Assembly: GCF_004358755.1 (NCBI RefSeq)
Contig: NZ_SMZY01000003.1
Coordinates: 372,001-436,000, forward strand
Origin: Peribacillus frigoritolerans
Lineage (GTDB): Bacteria; Bacillota; Bacilli; Bacillales; Bacillaceae
DNA: 64,000 nucleotides
Direction: 5' to 3'
Shown here: piece by piece, positions 19,116 to 26,487 of the stretch
How the letters are laid out: each line of letters opens with the position of its first letter
Position numbering within the stretch: the first letter of the stretch is position 1
Program-made: the position numbers and the translations under genes
Notes under the pieces: generated by a model
Seen by the model: only the letters and a program-made list of their open reading frames with translations
The model's database searches: none
What the model was told of the DNA's origin: nothing

Positions 19116-19135
19116 GAGAACGATTCTCATTGTCA
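19116..19135. promoter_or_regulatory. Fur box 2 upstream of the lipoprotein gene
   Basis: GAGAACGATTCTCATTGTCA matches 16 of 20 positions of GATAATGATTATCATTATCA. With box 1 it gives two sites about 38 bp apart, probably flanking the promoter. Confidence 0.7.
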
Positions 19136-19298
19136 ATATAATTTTGATATTCTGTCAATGGGATTAAGCCTTCATTCAAAGCTTTCAGCGACTTCCCCTG
19201 CATAGCAGCAGATCTGCACGAATACTTAGGAGCTATACGGAGATATCCTTTTTTGTGATTTTCACAATCTATAAAATGTATAATTTCTCTAAACAATA

Positions 19299-19415
19299 GG
19301 CTGTTTTCACATAGATTATTGTTTTTGATTACAAATGTTGTCTGTTGATTTCCGTTGCAATCCGCTTAAGGTTTTTAACATTTAGTCTATAAGCAACAAA
19401 GTTTATGAAAAAAGC
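19299..19415. repeat. MITE-like element, copy 2
   Basis: Left end GGCTGTTTTCACATAGATTA and right end near 19394-19415 are imperfect inverted repeats. The interior shares TTAAGGTTTTTAACATTTAGTCTA and more with copy 1 at 7355. The gap 19136-19298 before it holds no convincing gene. Confidence 0.6.
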
Positions 19416-19424
19416 AAAACAATA

Positions 19425-19454
19425 AAAAAGTCTGCCCGAATATGAGCAGACTTT
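19425..19454 (-). terminator. Terminator of the YvbH-like gene
   Basis: AAAGTCTGC/GCAGACTTT stem with T on the minus strand. Confidence 0.8.
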
Positions 19455-19460
19455 CTATCA

Positions 19461-20075
19461 TCAGTTATTAATATATTTTTCAAAAACTTCGCCGAAATCT
19501 TTAATATGATACTGCTCGCGGACAGAAGTCATCCAAGTAAAGCCAAAATCGGTCAGGTCTCTGTATGTATCAGAGAGTTTATTGTTGTCTGTTCTGGAGT
19601 TTTGAAGGATGTTTACGGCTTTATCAAGACTGCTTGATGCCATATCTATGTATATAGCATTTTCATGTGTGATTTCAGCAATGCGAAGAAGAGATTTATA
19701 TAAGTCTTTCAGCTGTTCAATTTGATCTTTTCTTACATCAATATCAAACCTTTGGCTGCCGAGGCTGAATTTTATTTCTACATCCATATCGATTTTACCG
19801 GCTGTTTCCAGCAGCACATCTGAAAATTTATACTGTGCGTAAGGATAGCGTTTAAGTGTTCTTTTAGAAGAGACGGCATTTGCCCCGTCTACGTGAATAA
19901 AAGAAAGATTTGTAAAGCAATATTCATCTGCCTTTGTCTTAATTAAAAAATAGATCTTCTCATTATCCTCGTGCATCACATAATCATCTGCATCTGTTTT
20001 GTCATAATCAGCCGGACTAATAATCGTACCAATATCGGATAACCCTAATGCCTCTGAAGCTAGTTTTTTAAACAT
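19461..20075 (-). CDS. YvbH-like PH-domain protein
   Basis: Cytosolic protein of 204 residues resembling Bacillus YvbH. A bacterial pleckstrin-homology-like domain (about residues 1-125, including YFLIKTKADEYCFTNLSFIHVDGANA and the DIDVRKDQIE strand) is followed by a helical C-terminal oligomerisation region (about 130-204). The function of the family is unknown. The ATG at 20075 has AAGGAAGGATG upstream; 15 extra N-terminal codons are possible but lack a site. It is a single-gene unit with its own terminator. Confidence 0.75.
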   Translation of the reverse strand: MFKKLASEALGLSDIGTIISPADYDKTDADDYVMHEDNEKIYFLIKTKADEYCFTNLSFIHVDGANAVSSKRTLKRYPYAQYKFSDVLLETAGKIDMDVEIKFSLGSQRFDIDVRKDQIEQLKDLYKSLLRIAEITHENAIYIDMASSSLDKAVNILQNSRTDNNKLSDTYRDLTDFGFTWMTSVREQYHIKDFGEVFEKYINN

Positions 20076-20282
20076 GGCTTTTTCATCCTTCCTTGTTTTG
20101 CATCTCCCTAATTTTAACAAGAGTTCATAAGATTGAAAACTCTTTTCTTTGCTTGTAAGGAAAGGCTTTTTTTAAATAAAAAATGAGACAAGCGCCAATT
20201 TATTGAGCAAAAAGTTACACTCATTTTTCCTCTGCATATCTTATAAAATAGGAACGGAAACTGGACAGTAGGCGGTCAAACG

Positions 20283-20816
20283 ATGAGCAATAAGGAGAAA
20301 GCGGTATTTGGAGCGTGGATCCAGGCAATTGGAACAGTGACTGCGGCTGTTGGAAGCACACCCTCAAAAGTGCTCACAGATCAGCAGCTTGAAAACTTAA
20401 ATTTATGGGGGAATGTTCTGCAGGGGACCGGCAATGCAATCCTTGCAGATACAATTGACTCATTTAACTTAAACAAAATCGGCAATATGATTCAGGCAAT
20501 TGGGAACTCAACAGTTGTCACAGGAATTATCATAGATTTCAGCGAACGCACTCAGACACTTCTTGATGTTCAAGGCAATCTCCTTCAGGCGACAGGAGGG
20601 GGTTTAGGCATTGCTTATTCATTAGAGCAGGAGAAGTCGATCGAACAGCTGTACAGTATATACGGCAATCTTCTTCAGGCAATAGGAAATTCCCTGCAGG
20701 CTATTGCAGGCGGTATGCAGCTTCGGAATGAAGATCCCGGAAACATCAACACAGTCGGAAGCTGGATTCAGGCAATTGGGTCCATTATCTCAGCCATTGG
20801 AGAAACGAAATACTGA
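20283..20816 (+). CDS. Repetitive glycine-zipper-like protein of six G-x-(W/L)-(I/L)-Q-A-x-G repeats
   Basis: A 177-residue protein made almost entirely of repeats: GAWIQAIG, GNVLQGTG, GNMIQAIG, GNLLQATG, GNLLQAIG and GSWIQAIG, spaced about 25-40 residues apart, each followed by a small-residue stretch such as GNSLQAIAGG. There is no signal peptide and no long enough hydrophobic helix for certain membrane insertion; amphipathic or glycine-zipper packing is likely. It resembles a family of uncharacterised repetitive Bacillus proteins (possibly DUF6944). The start codon is ATG; the ribosome site is weak (TAGGCGG). A long terminator follows. Function unknown. Confidence 0.8.
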   Translation: MSNKEKAVFGAWIQAIGTVTAAVGSTPSKVLTDQQLENLNLWGNVLQGTGNAILADTIDSFNLNKIGNMIQAIGNSTVVTGIIIDFSERTQTLLDVQGNLLQATGGGLGIAYSLEQEKSIEQLYSIYGNLLQAIGNSLQAIAGGMQLRNEDPGNINTVGSWIQAIGSIISAIGETKY

Positions 20817-20827
20817 ATACCTTCTAA

Positions 20828-20872
20828 GGAAAGAAGGGCAGCGTCAATTTTAGACACTGCCCTTTCTTTATT
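20828..20872 (+). terminator. Terminator of the repetitive-protein gene
   Basis: A stem of about 16 bp (AAAGAAGGGCAGCGTC against GACACTGCCCTTTCTTT) with a T-rich tail. Confidence 0.85.
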
Positions 20873-20874
20873 AT

Positions 20875-20979
20875 TTACTCACCTTTTGTCGTAGGAAGAT
20901 TTCCGTTTTCCCATGATGTGTATCCGCCTTTTATATTGATGGCATTCTTAAACCCTTTCGCCTGCAATAGTAAAAACAT
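20875..20979 (-). pseudogene. Rhodanese C-terminal fragment (decayed gene)
   Basis: A 34-codon minus-strand frame translates to a rhodanese tail (QAKGFKNAINIKGGY, then TSWENGNLP). Such tails end small single-domain sulfurtransferases. The catalytic loop and everything before it are missing. A CstR-like operator remains just upstream, so a CstR-regulated rhodanese gene appears to have been reduced by an internal deletion that kept its operator and last exon-like third. Confidence 0.75.
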
Positions 20980-20987
20980 TTGTAAAA

Positions 20988-21003
20988 ATACCCTATATAG
21001 TAT
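20988..21003. promoter_or_regulatory. CstR operator-like palindrome between rhodanese remnant and DUF202 gene
   Basis: ATACCCTATATAGTAT is a degenerate version of the ATACCC-N4-GGGTAT sites seen at 26472 and elsewhere here. It lies 37 bp before the DUF202 start and 9 bp before the rhodanese fragment on the other strand. Confidence 0.5.
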
Positions 21004-21039
21004 TTAATGAAAAGAGAAGCCATTAATGGAGTGAGTGTA

Positions 21040-21399
21040 TTGAAAAAAACAGTCAGTTCAAATTACATACAGCAGCATCTTGCGAACGAAAGAACCTACC
21101 TTGCCTGGATCAGAACCTCTATTGCCATTATCGGTATTGGTTTTTTGATGACGAACATCCATTTCACCTTTTTGTCTAAGCTCTCTTCTCTTGCAGACAC
21201 CATTACAATGGGCACTGGAATCGTTTCGATCATCTCAGGAATAGCGATTGTCCTCTTTTCTACATATGACTATTTGAAAAAAATGAAGCAGATTGATAGC
21301 CAGACGTTTGAGCCGTCGAAGAATATTGTTATTTTTCTCTCGTTTATTATCTTACTATTCATTTTGGGCTTTGCCTTTTATTTTATGATTATTATTTAG
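21040..21399 (+). CDS. DUF202 (YidH-type) small membrane protein
   Basis: A 119-residue inner-membrane protein with three helices and the DUF202 N-terminal signature LANERTYLAWIRTSIAIIG. Function is unknown. The TTG at 21040 is chosen because GGAGTGAG lies eight bases upstream; the longer frame from an ATG at 21007 has no ribosome site. It lies beside the sulfur cluster and downstream of a CstR-like palindrome, so a role in sulfur stress is possible but unproven. It converges on the TauE-type gene with a shared terminator. Confidence 0.85.
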   Translation: MKKTVSSNYIQQHLANERTYLAWIRTSIAIIGIGFLMTNIHFTFLSKLSSLADTITMGTGIVSIISGIAIVLFSTYDYLKKMKQIDSQTFEPSKNIVIFLSFIILLFILGFAFYFMIII

Positions 21400-21403
21400 C
21401 CTA

Positions 21404-21433
21404 AAAAGCAGCGGAATGATATCCGCTGCTTTT
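21404..21433. terminator. Bidirectional terminator between DUF202 and TauE-type genes
   Basis: AAAAGCAGCGGA/TCCGCTGCTTTT stem serves both converging genes. Confidence 0.85.
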
Positions 21434-21434
21434 C

Positions 21435-22211
21435 TTATAAAATGTCCATCCAAATCTTCACTGCAGTAGCAAAAATCAGGACCGCGAGGATGATTTGAAG
21501 CACTTTCGAATTTACTTTTTTTCCTGCAATCGCTCCAAGAGGAGAAGCAATTAAACTTGCCACAACCATGATGAGCGCAGGGTAGTAGTCAACCTGTCCC
21601 GTGGTGATTTTCCCGACTGTTGCACCAATCGATGATATGAATGTGATGGCGAGAGACGACGCAATCGTCATGCGTGTAGGAATTTTCAGTACTACCAGCA
21701 TAATCGGCACCAATAAGAATGCTCCGGCTGCACCTACAATCCCAGACCCGACCCCTACGATTAATGCAAGGACAGCTGCAAGCCATTTATTAAAGGTAAC
21801 CTGATCAAGAGGAATATCATCGATCCCCTTTTTAGGTATAAACATCATAATAGCCGCAATTAGTGCGAGGATCCCATAGATGAGGTTGATTCCCTCCTCA
21901 GACATCGTCTTCGAACCGAATCCTCCGATAAAGCTTCCAATCAGAATGCTTGCACCCATATAAATGATCAGCGTTTTATTTAAGTATCCGCCTTTTCTGT
22001 AGGCCCACACCCCGCCTATAGTGGCAAAGAAAACTTGAACCGCACTGATGCCTGATACCTCATGTGCGCTGAAAGCTGCTAAACCAAACAACGGCGGTAT
22101 ATAAAGAAGCATCGGATATTTGATGATGGAACCGCCAATTCCGAGCATCCCGGAAATGTAAGAACCGATAAAACCGATTAAGAAAATGGTTATGATAAAT
22201 GCAAAATCCAT
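21435..22211 (-). CDS. yrkJ: TauE/SafE-family sulfite/organosulfur exporter
   Basis: A 258-residue protein with eight or so helices from the TauE/SafE (formerly DUF81) family, here probably exporting sulfite or thiosulfate formed during persulfide oxidation. Family glycine motifs are visible near the start ([21 protein letters not shown]) and halfway ([17 protein letters not shown]). The ATG at 22211 has TAGGAGGT directly upstream; the longer frame has none. It lies last in the order yrkE-F-H-I-J, the same order as in B. subtilis. A terminator-like hairpin separates it from the TusA gene, so partial read-through is likely. Confidence 0.85.
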   Translation of the reverse strand: MDFAFIITIFLIGFIGSYISGMLGIGGSIIKYPMLLYIPPLFGLAAFSAHEVSGISAVQVFFATIGGVWAYRKGGYLNKTLIIYMGASILIGSFIGGFGSKTMSEEGINLIYGILALIAAIMMFIPKKGIDDIPLDQVTFNKWLAAVLALIVGVGSGIVGAAGAFLLVPIMLVVLKIPTRMTIASSLAITFISSIGATVGKITTGQVDYYPALIMVVASLIASPLGAIAGKKVNSKVLQIILAVLIFATAVKIWMDIL

Positions 22212-22230
22212 GGTTATACCTCCTAATAAG

Positions 22231-22259
22231 AGAAGGGAACCCTGCATGGTTCCCTTCTT
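22231..22259 (-). terminator. Hairpin between TusA and TauE-type genes
   Basis: A perfect 11-bp stem (AGAAGGGAACC/GGTTCCCTTCT) lies just before the exporter's ribosome site. The T run is weak in the minus direction, so it may attenuate rather than stop transcription. Confidence 0.6.
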
Positions 22260-22260
22260 T

Positions 22261-22488
22261 TTATCCTTTTTGAATCCAGAACTTGAATACCTTGTTTTCT
22301 TCTTCGTGTTTTACAACTTCATGTCCTCCTGATTTTGCCCATGCAGCGAGGTCATTTTTAGCCCCTTTATCTGTTGCATGAATTTCAAGCACCTGACCGC
22401 TTTTAAGGTCATTCATTGCTTTCTTTGTTTTCACGATCGGCATCGGACATGCAAGTCCTTTTGCATCTAATACTTTTGCTGTTTCCAT
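22261..22488 (-). CDS. yrkI: TusA-family sulfur carrier protein
   Basis: A 75-residue sulfur-relay protein with the persulfide-carrying cysteine in [16 protein letters not shown]. It probably passes sulfane sulfur between rhodanese, DsrE and dioxygenase partners in the cytosol. The C-terminal half (KFWIQKG) is typical. AGGAGGAATTTAG precedes the ATG. It is nearly identical in plan to the TusA encoded at 25487 and to the N-terminal module of the fusion at 23690, so there are three TusA modules within 3.5 kb. Confidence 0.9.
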   Translation of the reverse strand: METAKVLDAKGLACPMPIVKTKKAMNDLKSGQVLEIHATDKGAKNDLAAWAKSGGHEVVKHEEENKVFKFWIQKG

Positions 22489-22514
22489 GTCTAAATTCCT
22501 CCTATTTGTTTGAA

Positions 22515-23642
22515 TTAGCGTACTGCACAGCGATTTGGACCAATTTCCATTTCACGCTGTTTTTCCTCATCAGGATTGATTTTCCCCATGTTTGTTTCAC
22601 GGATTTCCTGATAAGCATTTGGCTGAGGCGGTAAATTCTCAGTAACAAGCTTTCTGAATTCGTTTTCGTCTTCAATGTTTAAACCGTGGTTCTTTGCAAA
22701 CAGGACACCCAATTTTTCAGAAACACTGCCATCATCATTCAGTTCATCAATGATCATAAAGTGTGCCGGAAGGACGATTAACTCTTCAGATAACTCTTTA
22801 TAACGTGTATAAAGACTTTCTCTCAAATCACCCACCCAGTCTTCTGCCATGCCAGCAAGATCAGGTCTTCCAATTGAATCAATGAATAGGATATCTCCTG
22901 AAAGCAGGAACTTCTCATCAATCACAAATGATGTCGATCCGATCGTGTGGCCAGGAGAATACAAAGCATGAATGTTAATTGTTGTACTTCCGATTGTGAC
23001 ATCTGTTCCGCCTTCTAACGGCTTGTATTCAAATGTAACTTCTCCTGCATCTTTAGGAGGCAGCCAGTAAGCTGCATTCGTTTTTTCAGAGATGATTCTG
23101 CCGCCTGAAATATGATCGGCATGAAGATGCGTGTCAAATACATGCTTGATTTCTGCACCCTTTTCCCTTGCAAATTCAAGGTAAATATCTGTCATACGCG
23201 TTGAATCGATAATTGCTGCTTCATTATTTGAGATAATCATATAAGAGAGACAGCCTTTACCGATGCGCACGAATTGATAAATTTCGCCGCCATCTTTTAA
23301 ATCTCCAACTTTTACAGGCTCTAAATGCTCACTCCATGCTTTCATTCCGCCTTTTAGATAAGATACAGACAGCCCTTCCTCTGCAAGCATCTCGCCTACC
23401 ATAATGGATGATCCTTCTTTAGCACACACAACTAACACTTCTTGATCTGCAGGAATGCTGCCCATAATTTCTTCTACGCCATCAAGCAAATCAAAATAAG
23501 GGACATTCAGATAGCTGAAGTTTTCACCTTCGATTTTCCAATCCCGAAAATCACTTTCGTTGCGCACATCCAATATAAACAAGGATTCTTTGTTAAACAC
23601 TTTTTTTGTTACTTCTTTTGTAGTCATAGCTTGTAAAGTCAT
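22515..23642 (-). CDS. yrkH: Rhodanese-MBL fold persulfide dioxygenase-like protein
   Basis: A 375-residue two-domain enzyme. The N-terminal rhodanese domain (about 1-105) has catalytic Cys in VVCAKEGSS. The C-terminal metallo-beta-lactamase fold holds [19 protein letters not shown] and SGDILFIDS, the iron-ligand motifs of ETHE1/persulfide dioxygenases. It should oxidise protein- or glutathione-type persulfides to sulfite or thiosulfate. Domain order is rhodanese first, as in B. subtilis YrkH, unlike S. aureus CstB. The ATG at 23642 follows AGGGGGT; longer starts lack a site. A CstR-like operator overlaps that ribosome-site region. Confidence 0.88.
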   Translation of the reverse strand: MTLQAMTTKEVTKKVFNKESLFILDVRNESDFRDWKIEGENFSYLNVPYFDLLDGVEEIMGSIPADQEVLVVCAKEGSSIMVGEMLAEEGLSVSYLKGGMKAWSEHLEPVKVGDLKDGGEIYQFVRIGKGCLSYMIISNNEAAIIDSTRMTDIYLEFAREKGAEIKHVFDTHLHADHISGGRIISEKTNAAYWLPPKDAGEVTFEYKPLEGGTDVTIGSTTINIHALYSPGHTIGSTSFVIDEKFLLSGDILFIDSIGRPDLAGMAEDWVGDLRESLYTRYKELSEELIVLPAHFMIIDELNDDGSVSEKLGVLFAKNHGLNIEDENEFRKLVTENLPPQPNAYQEIRETNMGKINPDEEKQREMEIGPNRCAVR

Positions 23643-23650
23643 TTTCACTT

Positions 23651-23666
23651 TACCCCCTAAGGTATA
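23651..23666. promoter_or_regulatory. CstR operator-like site before yrkH
   Basis: TACCCCCTAAGGTATA is a G/C-core palindrome of the CstR type. It overlaps the leader of the dioxygenase gene and lies just upstream of its start. Confidence 0.6.
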
Positions 23667-23689
23667 TTTTTGATTAAAAAAATTTGCGC

Positions 23690-24256
23690 TTAAATATTTT
23701 CCGTTTTTCCAGACCATTCGCTCATGCCCGGCACAACGTTTACCACGTTCGTGAAACCATTGTCAGCAAGCTTTTGAGCGGCAAAATCACTTCTGCTTCC
23801 TGTACGGCATACTACGTAGATTTCATCTTCTTTATTTAACTCGCCCAAACGGTCTTCAAGTTCTCCAAGCGGAATAGAGACCGCATTTGGAATGTGATTA
23901 AAAGCATATTCTGCTGCTTCACGCACATCCAGCACGACAATGTTCCCTGCTGCAAGCTTCTGTTCAAGTTCTTCATTGCTGCTAACATTTGGATAATTTC
24001 TTTCAGCCGTTTCTTCGCCTGATGATTTTCTTAAATAGTGCTTTAAAACGTCTCCATCTTCAATCGTTCCTATATACTGGTGGCCTGAACTTCCTGCCCA
24101 TGCCTTCAAGTCAGCCTTTGATCCTTTATCTGTTGCCAGAACCTCTAGAACCTGGCCTGCGTCTAAATCCTTCATTGCTTTTTTCGTTTTTACGATTGGC
24201 ATTGGACATGCAAGTCCTTTTGCATCTAAAGTGATATCTGTTTTTAATGAGTTCAT
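23690..24256 (-). CDS. yrkF: TusA-rhodanese fusion protein
   Basis: 188 residues: a TusA domain (about 1-75, [17 protein letters not shown]) joined to a rhodanese domain (about 85-188) with catalytic loop VCRTGSRSD. The fusion moves sulfane sulfur directly from the rhodanese cysteine to the TusA cysteine. The same arrangement is known as YrkF in B. subtilis. AGGAGGAATTATTC before the ATG is strong. A CstR-like operator lies 18 bp upstream of the start, so this gene heads its own transcript inside the cluster. Confidence 0.92.
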   Translation of the reverse strand: MNSLKTDITLDAKGLACPMPIVKTKKAMKDLDAGQVLEVLATDKGSKADLKAWAGSSGHQYIGTIEDGDVLKHYLRKSSGEETAERNYPNVSSNEELEQKLAAGNIVVLDVREAAEYAFNHIPNAVSIPLGELEDRLGELNKEDEIYVVCRTGSRSDFAAQKLADNGFTNVVNVVPGMSEWSGKTENI

Positions 24257-24273
24257 GAATAATTCCTCCTATT

Positions 24274-24287
24274 TACCTAATGGGGTA
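24274..24287. promoter_or_regulatory. CstR operator-like site before yrkF
   Basis: TACCTAATGGGGTA sits between the small rhodanese gene and yrkF, and on the minus strand reads TACCCC-N2-AGGTA. Confidence 0.6.
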
Positions 24288-24306
24288 TATTTTGAAGTAA
24301 AAAAAT

Positions 24307-24588
24307 TTATTCGGTTTTTCCATTCCAAATACCGCCAGTCATATTAATAACCTTAAAACCTTGGCCTTCAAGGAATTGTGCGGCTCGTCCGCTTCTTCCT
24401 CCAGAACGGCAGACCATTGTGTATTCCTTTGATTTATCAAGCTCATGCATACGGAATTCTAAAAGGCCTAAAGGAATGTTTACTGCTCCAGGAATTTTAC
24501 CTGACGCTACTTCATCCGCTTCACGCACATCAATGACATTTAAAGGATCTAAAGTAGTTTCAACTTCTTTTGCAGTCAATTGTTTCAT
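24307..24588 (-). CDS. Single-domain rhodanese sulfurtransferase
   Basis: A 93-residue cytosolic rhodanese with active-site loop VCRSGGRSG and the usual N-terminal D-V-R-E motif (NVIDVREADEVASG). It takes sulfane sulfur from persulfides or thiosulfate and hands it to an acceptor such as TusA. The second ATG is preferred because AAGGAGGAA lies seven bases upstream. It is followed by yrkF in the CstR-controlled cluster. Confidence 0.9.
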   Translation of the reverse strand: MKQLTAKEVETTLDPLNVIDVREADEVASGKIPGAVNIPLGLLEFRMHELDKSKEYTMVCRSGGRSGRAAQFLEGQGFKVINMTGGIWNGKTE

Positions 24589-24601
24589 GTTCATTTCCTC
24601 C

Positions 24602-24961
24602 TTAACTCCAGGCGTTCATTCCGCCTTTTACGTTTGTTACCTCTTTAAATCCTAACTTTTTCAGTGTTTTGCTTGCTTTTTGGCTTCTCATTCCGCTTTG
24701 GCAGATGACGATAACCTCTTTATCCTTTGAGAGCTGGTTTGCTTTTTGTGTTAATTGGTGGATAGGAATATTTGTGAAACCTTTTAGATGATTCCCTTTA
24801 AACTCCTCTGGTGTACGCACATCAATAAGCTGTTTGTTTCTATTTTTCAATTCGATTTTCAGCTGCTCAACTGATATTGATTTGATTCCTTTAGCAGGAA
24901 TAAAACGTTTAATGATGAAAAGAAGCAGCAGACCAATCAGAATATAATTAACGATCTCCAA
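24602..24961 (-). CDS. Membrane-anchored rhodanese
   Basis: 119 residues: an N-terminal transmembrane helix (IVNYILIGLLLLFIIKRFI) followed by a rhodanese domain with active loop ICQSGMRSQ. Anchored single-domain rhodaneses of this kind (YqhL-like) are common in Bacillaceae. It probably works at the inner face of the membrane. The start is probably TTG, with AAAGGCG upstream. The spacing to the next gene downstream is 13 bp, indicating one transcript with the rest of the CstR cluster. Confidence 0.88.
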   Translation of the reverse strand: MEIVNYILIGLLLLFIIKRFIPAKGIKSISVEQLKIELKNRNKQLIDVRTPEEFKGNHLKGFTNIPIHQLTQKANQLSKDKEVIVICQSGMRSQKASKTLKKLGFKEVTNVKGGMNAWS

Positions 24962-24988
24962 GCATGTTCACGCCTTTCTGGATTAATC

Positions 24989-25468
24989 TTAGATAAACAG
25001 ATTGACATTGCCGTCTTCTGCATCTGCTAAATAAGCAGCAACACCTGCATACTCAATATTGTCCAAAAGCTCTTTTTCCTGAAGTCCAAGCAGATCCATA
25101 GTCATTGTACAAGCAACAAGCTTAATGTCCTGTTCCTGCGCCATTTCAATTAGCTGCGGAAGCGGAATGGCATTGTGTTTTTTCATGACGTCTTTAATCA
25201 TCTTAGGACCCATTCCGGCAAAGTTCATTTTTGAAAGCCCCATTTTATCTGCGCCTCTTGGCATCATTTTGCCGAACATTTTCTCCATGAAGCCTTTTTT
25301 AACTGTAATAGGTTCATCTTTTCGAAGAGCATTTAACCCCCAGAATGTGTGAAAGATTGTTACTTCATGGTCGTAAGCGGCTGCACCATTTGCAATAATA
25401 TAAGCTGCCATTGCTTTATCATAATCTCCGCTGAATAGAACGATTGTTGTTTTTTTAGTTTCAGTCAT
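24989..25468 (-). CDS. yrkE: DsrE/DsrF-family sulfur-relay protein
   Basis: A 159-residue soluble protein of the DsrE/F/H-like fold with a conserved cysteine in KLVACTMTMDLLG, consistent with a sulfur-carrying thiol. The methionine-rich middle (FMEKMFGKMMPRGADKMGLS) is typical of the YrkE/peroxiredoxin-family relatives found next to CstR genes. It probably accepts or delivers persulfide sulfur with the TusA protein encoded 18 bp upstream. AAGGAGGAAAAAC before the ATG is strong. Confidence 0.9.
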   Translation of the reverse strand: MTETKKTTIVLFSGDYDKAMAAYIIANGAAAYDHEVTIFHTFWGLNALRKDEPITVKKGFMEKMFGKMMPRGADKMGLSKMNFAGMGPKMIKDVMKKHNAIPLPQLIEMAQEQDIKLVACTMTMDLLGLQEKELLDNIEYAGVAAYLADAEDGNVNLFI

Positions 25469-25486
25469 GTTGTTTTTCCTCCTTGA

Positions 25487-25714
25487 TTATCCTTTTTTTA
25501 TATAAAAAACAAAAACATTGTCTTCTTCTTTCATATCAACCATTTCGTTGCCTGTAGAAGCAGCCCATGCCGTTAAATCATTTTTGGCGCCTTTGTCTGT
25601 TGTAAGGACTTCTAAGATTTGGCCTGTTTCAAGTTCATTCATTGCTTTTTTTGTTTTGACGATCGGCATCGGACATGCTAATCCTTTTGCATCTAAAACC
25701 TTATCGATATTCAT
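25487..25714 (-). CDS. TusA-family sulfur carrier protein (second copy)
   Basis: A 75-residue TusA protein with the persulfide cysteine in [16 protein letters not shown]. It is a close paralog of the protein encoded at 22261, differing mainly in the C-terminal half (VFVFYIKKG). It heads the transcript that continues into yrkE and two rhodaneses, behind a CstR-like operator at 25744. Its role would be to carry sulfane sulfur between these partners. Confidence 0.9.
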   Translation of the reverse strand: MNIDKVLDAKGLACPMPIVKTKKAMNELETGQILEVLTTDKGAKNDLTAWAASTGNEMVDMKEEDNVFVFYIKKG

Positions 25715-25743
25715 TTCTTCTTCCTCCCTTACGTAATTACCTT

Positions 25744-25760
25744 TACCCCTATGGGTATAA
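25744..25760. promoter_or_regulatory. CstR operator before the TusA-yrkE operon
   Basis: TACCCCTATGGGTATA carries the G/C-core dyad characteristic of CstR/CsoR operators, 30 bp upstream of the TusA start. Confidence 0.7.
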
Positions 25761-25774
25761 TACTAGTTAAAAAT

Positions 25775-25797
25775 AAAGAGGGTGTCAACCCTTTTAT
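25775..25797 (-). terminator. Weak terminator of the cstR transcript
   Basis: AGGGT/ACCCT stem followed by a T-rich stretch on the minus strand, just after the cstR stop. Confidence 0.5.
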
Positions 25798-25798
25798 T

Positions 25799-26059
25799 TT
25801 ATCTGCTTCGCACAAGCAGATTCACCGCTTCTTTTACAAGTTCTTCTGTGTTTTCGCCTTCCTCATTTGCTGCACGGACGCATTCAACCAAGTTAGAGCT
25901 GACGACTACTCCAATTGTACGGTCAATGGCTGTTCTAGTGGCAGAAAGCTGTGTAATCACATCTTTACAGTCTTTTTCCTCTTCCATCATACGCAAAATG
26001 CCTCTTAACTGGCCTTCAATCCGTTTCACCCGGTTTTTCATTTGATCGTTGTACTCCAT
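25799..26059 (-). CDS. cstR: Persulfide-sensing CsoR-family repressor CstR
   Basis: An 86-residue helical repressor. It has the two sensing cysteines at C31 and C60, the same numbers as S. aureus CstR, and Asn at position 56 where copper-sensing CsoR has a His, which argues for reactive-sulfur rather than copper sensing. Persulfides crosslink the cysteines and free the DNA. The ATG at 26059 follows GAAAGGAGAG; a 13-codon extension lacks a site. At least five matching operators lie in the surrounding 6 kb. It follows a rhodanese-like gene by 28 bp. The B. subtilis counterpart is YrkD. Confidence 0.93.
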   Translation of the reverse strand: MEYNDQMKNRVKRIEGQLRGILRMMEEEKDCKDVITQLSATRTAIDRTIGVVVSSNLVECVRAANEEGENTEELVKEAVNLLVRSR

Positions 26060-26087
26060 ATTGACTCTCCTTTCACTTATGCTGATT

Positions 26088-26417
26088 TCATCTCGCAATC
26101 GTACATCCAGTGACCTGAAATCCTTTTTGCTTCAGAACGCGGATGCCAAAATTTCTTTGCCTTTTATCCGATGCAATCACATGGATATTCTTATGCTGGA
26201 TTTCCATGTAGTATCTGTTTAAATAAGCAATCGGAATATTCATCGCACCAGGAATCGGATCTTTATATGACTCATTGTAGTCTCTTAAGTCTACAACATC
26301 TATTTTGCCCAATTCCAGCTCGGGCATATTGCTGCAGCGGATTCCCCGTACCGGAAAATACCGATTATATATAAAGATAAATGTAAGTACTATTATACTT
26401 GTAATAAAATAAATCAT
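26088..26417 (-). CDS. Membrane-anchored rhodanese-like protein with no active-site cysteine
   Basis: 109 residues: an N-terminal helix (IYFITSIIVLTFIFIYN) followed by a rhodanese fold whose catalytic loop reads VIASDKRQR, so serine replaces the essential cysteine. The other framework positions (VVDLRDYNESY, NIPIAYLN) are kept. It cannot act as a normal sulfurtransferase. Two other cysteines exist (C28 and C105). It is first in the transcript with cstR and directly behind the best CstR operator, so it may bind or sense rather than transfer sulfur (inference). Confidence 0.8.
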   Translation of the reverse strand: MIYFITSIIVLTFIFIYNRYFPVRGIRCSNMPELELGKIDVVDLRDYNESYKDPIPGAMNIPIAYLNRYYMEIQHKNIHVIASDKRQRNFGIRVLKQKGFQVTGCTIAR

Positions 26418-26471
26418 CTATACCCTCCAAATTTCCTTGATGAAGGAATTGATGTGAACAAGACTCATATT

Positions 26472-26487
26472 ATACCCATTAGGGTAT
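26472..26487. promoter_or_regulatory. Best CstR operator, before the rhodanese-like-cstR transcript
   Basis: ATACCCATTAGGGTAT is close to a perfect palindrome (ATACCC/GGGTAT), placing cstR under its own control. The rest of the gap 26488-26719 shows only decayed coding-like fragments. Confidence 0.8.

Noticed and set aside
19108-19296. 62-codon minus-strand frame before the lipoprotein
   Set aside because: Covers a Fur box, has no ribosome site, and shows no recognisable protein pattern.
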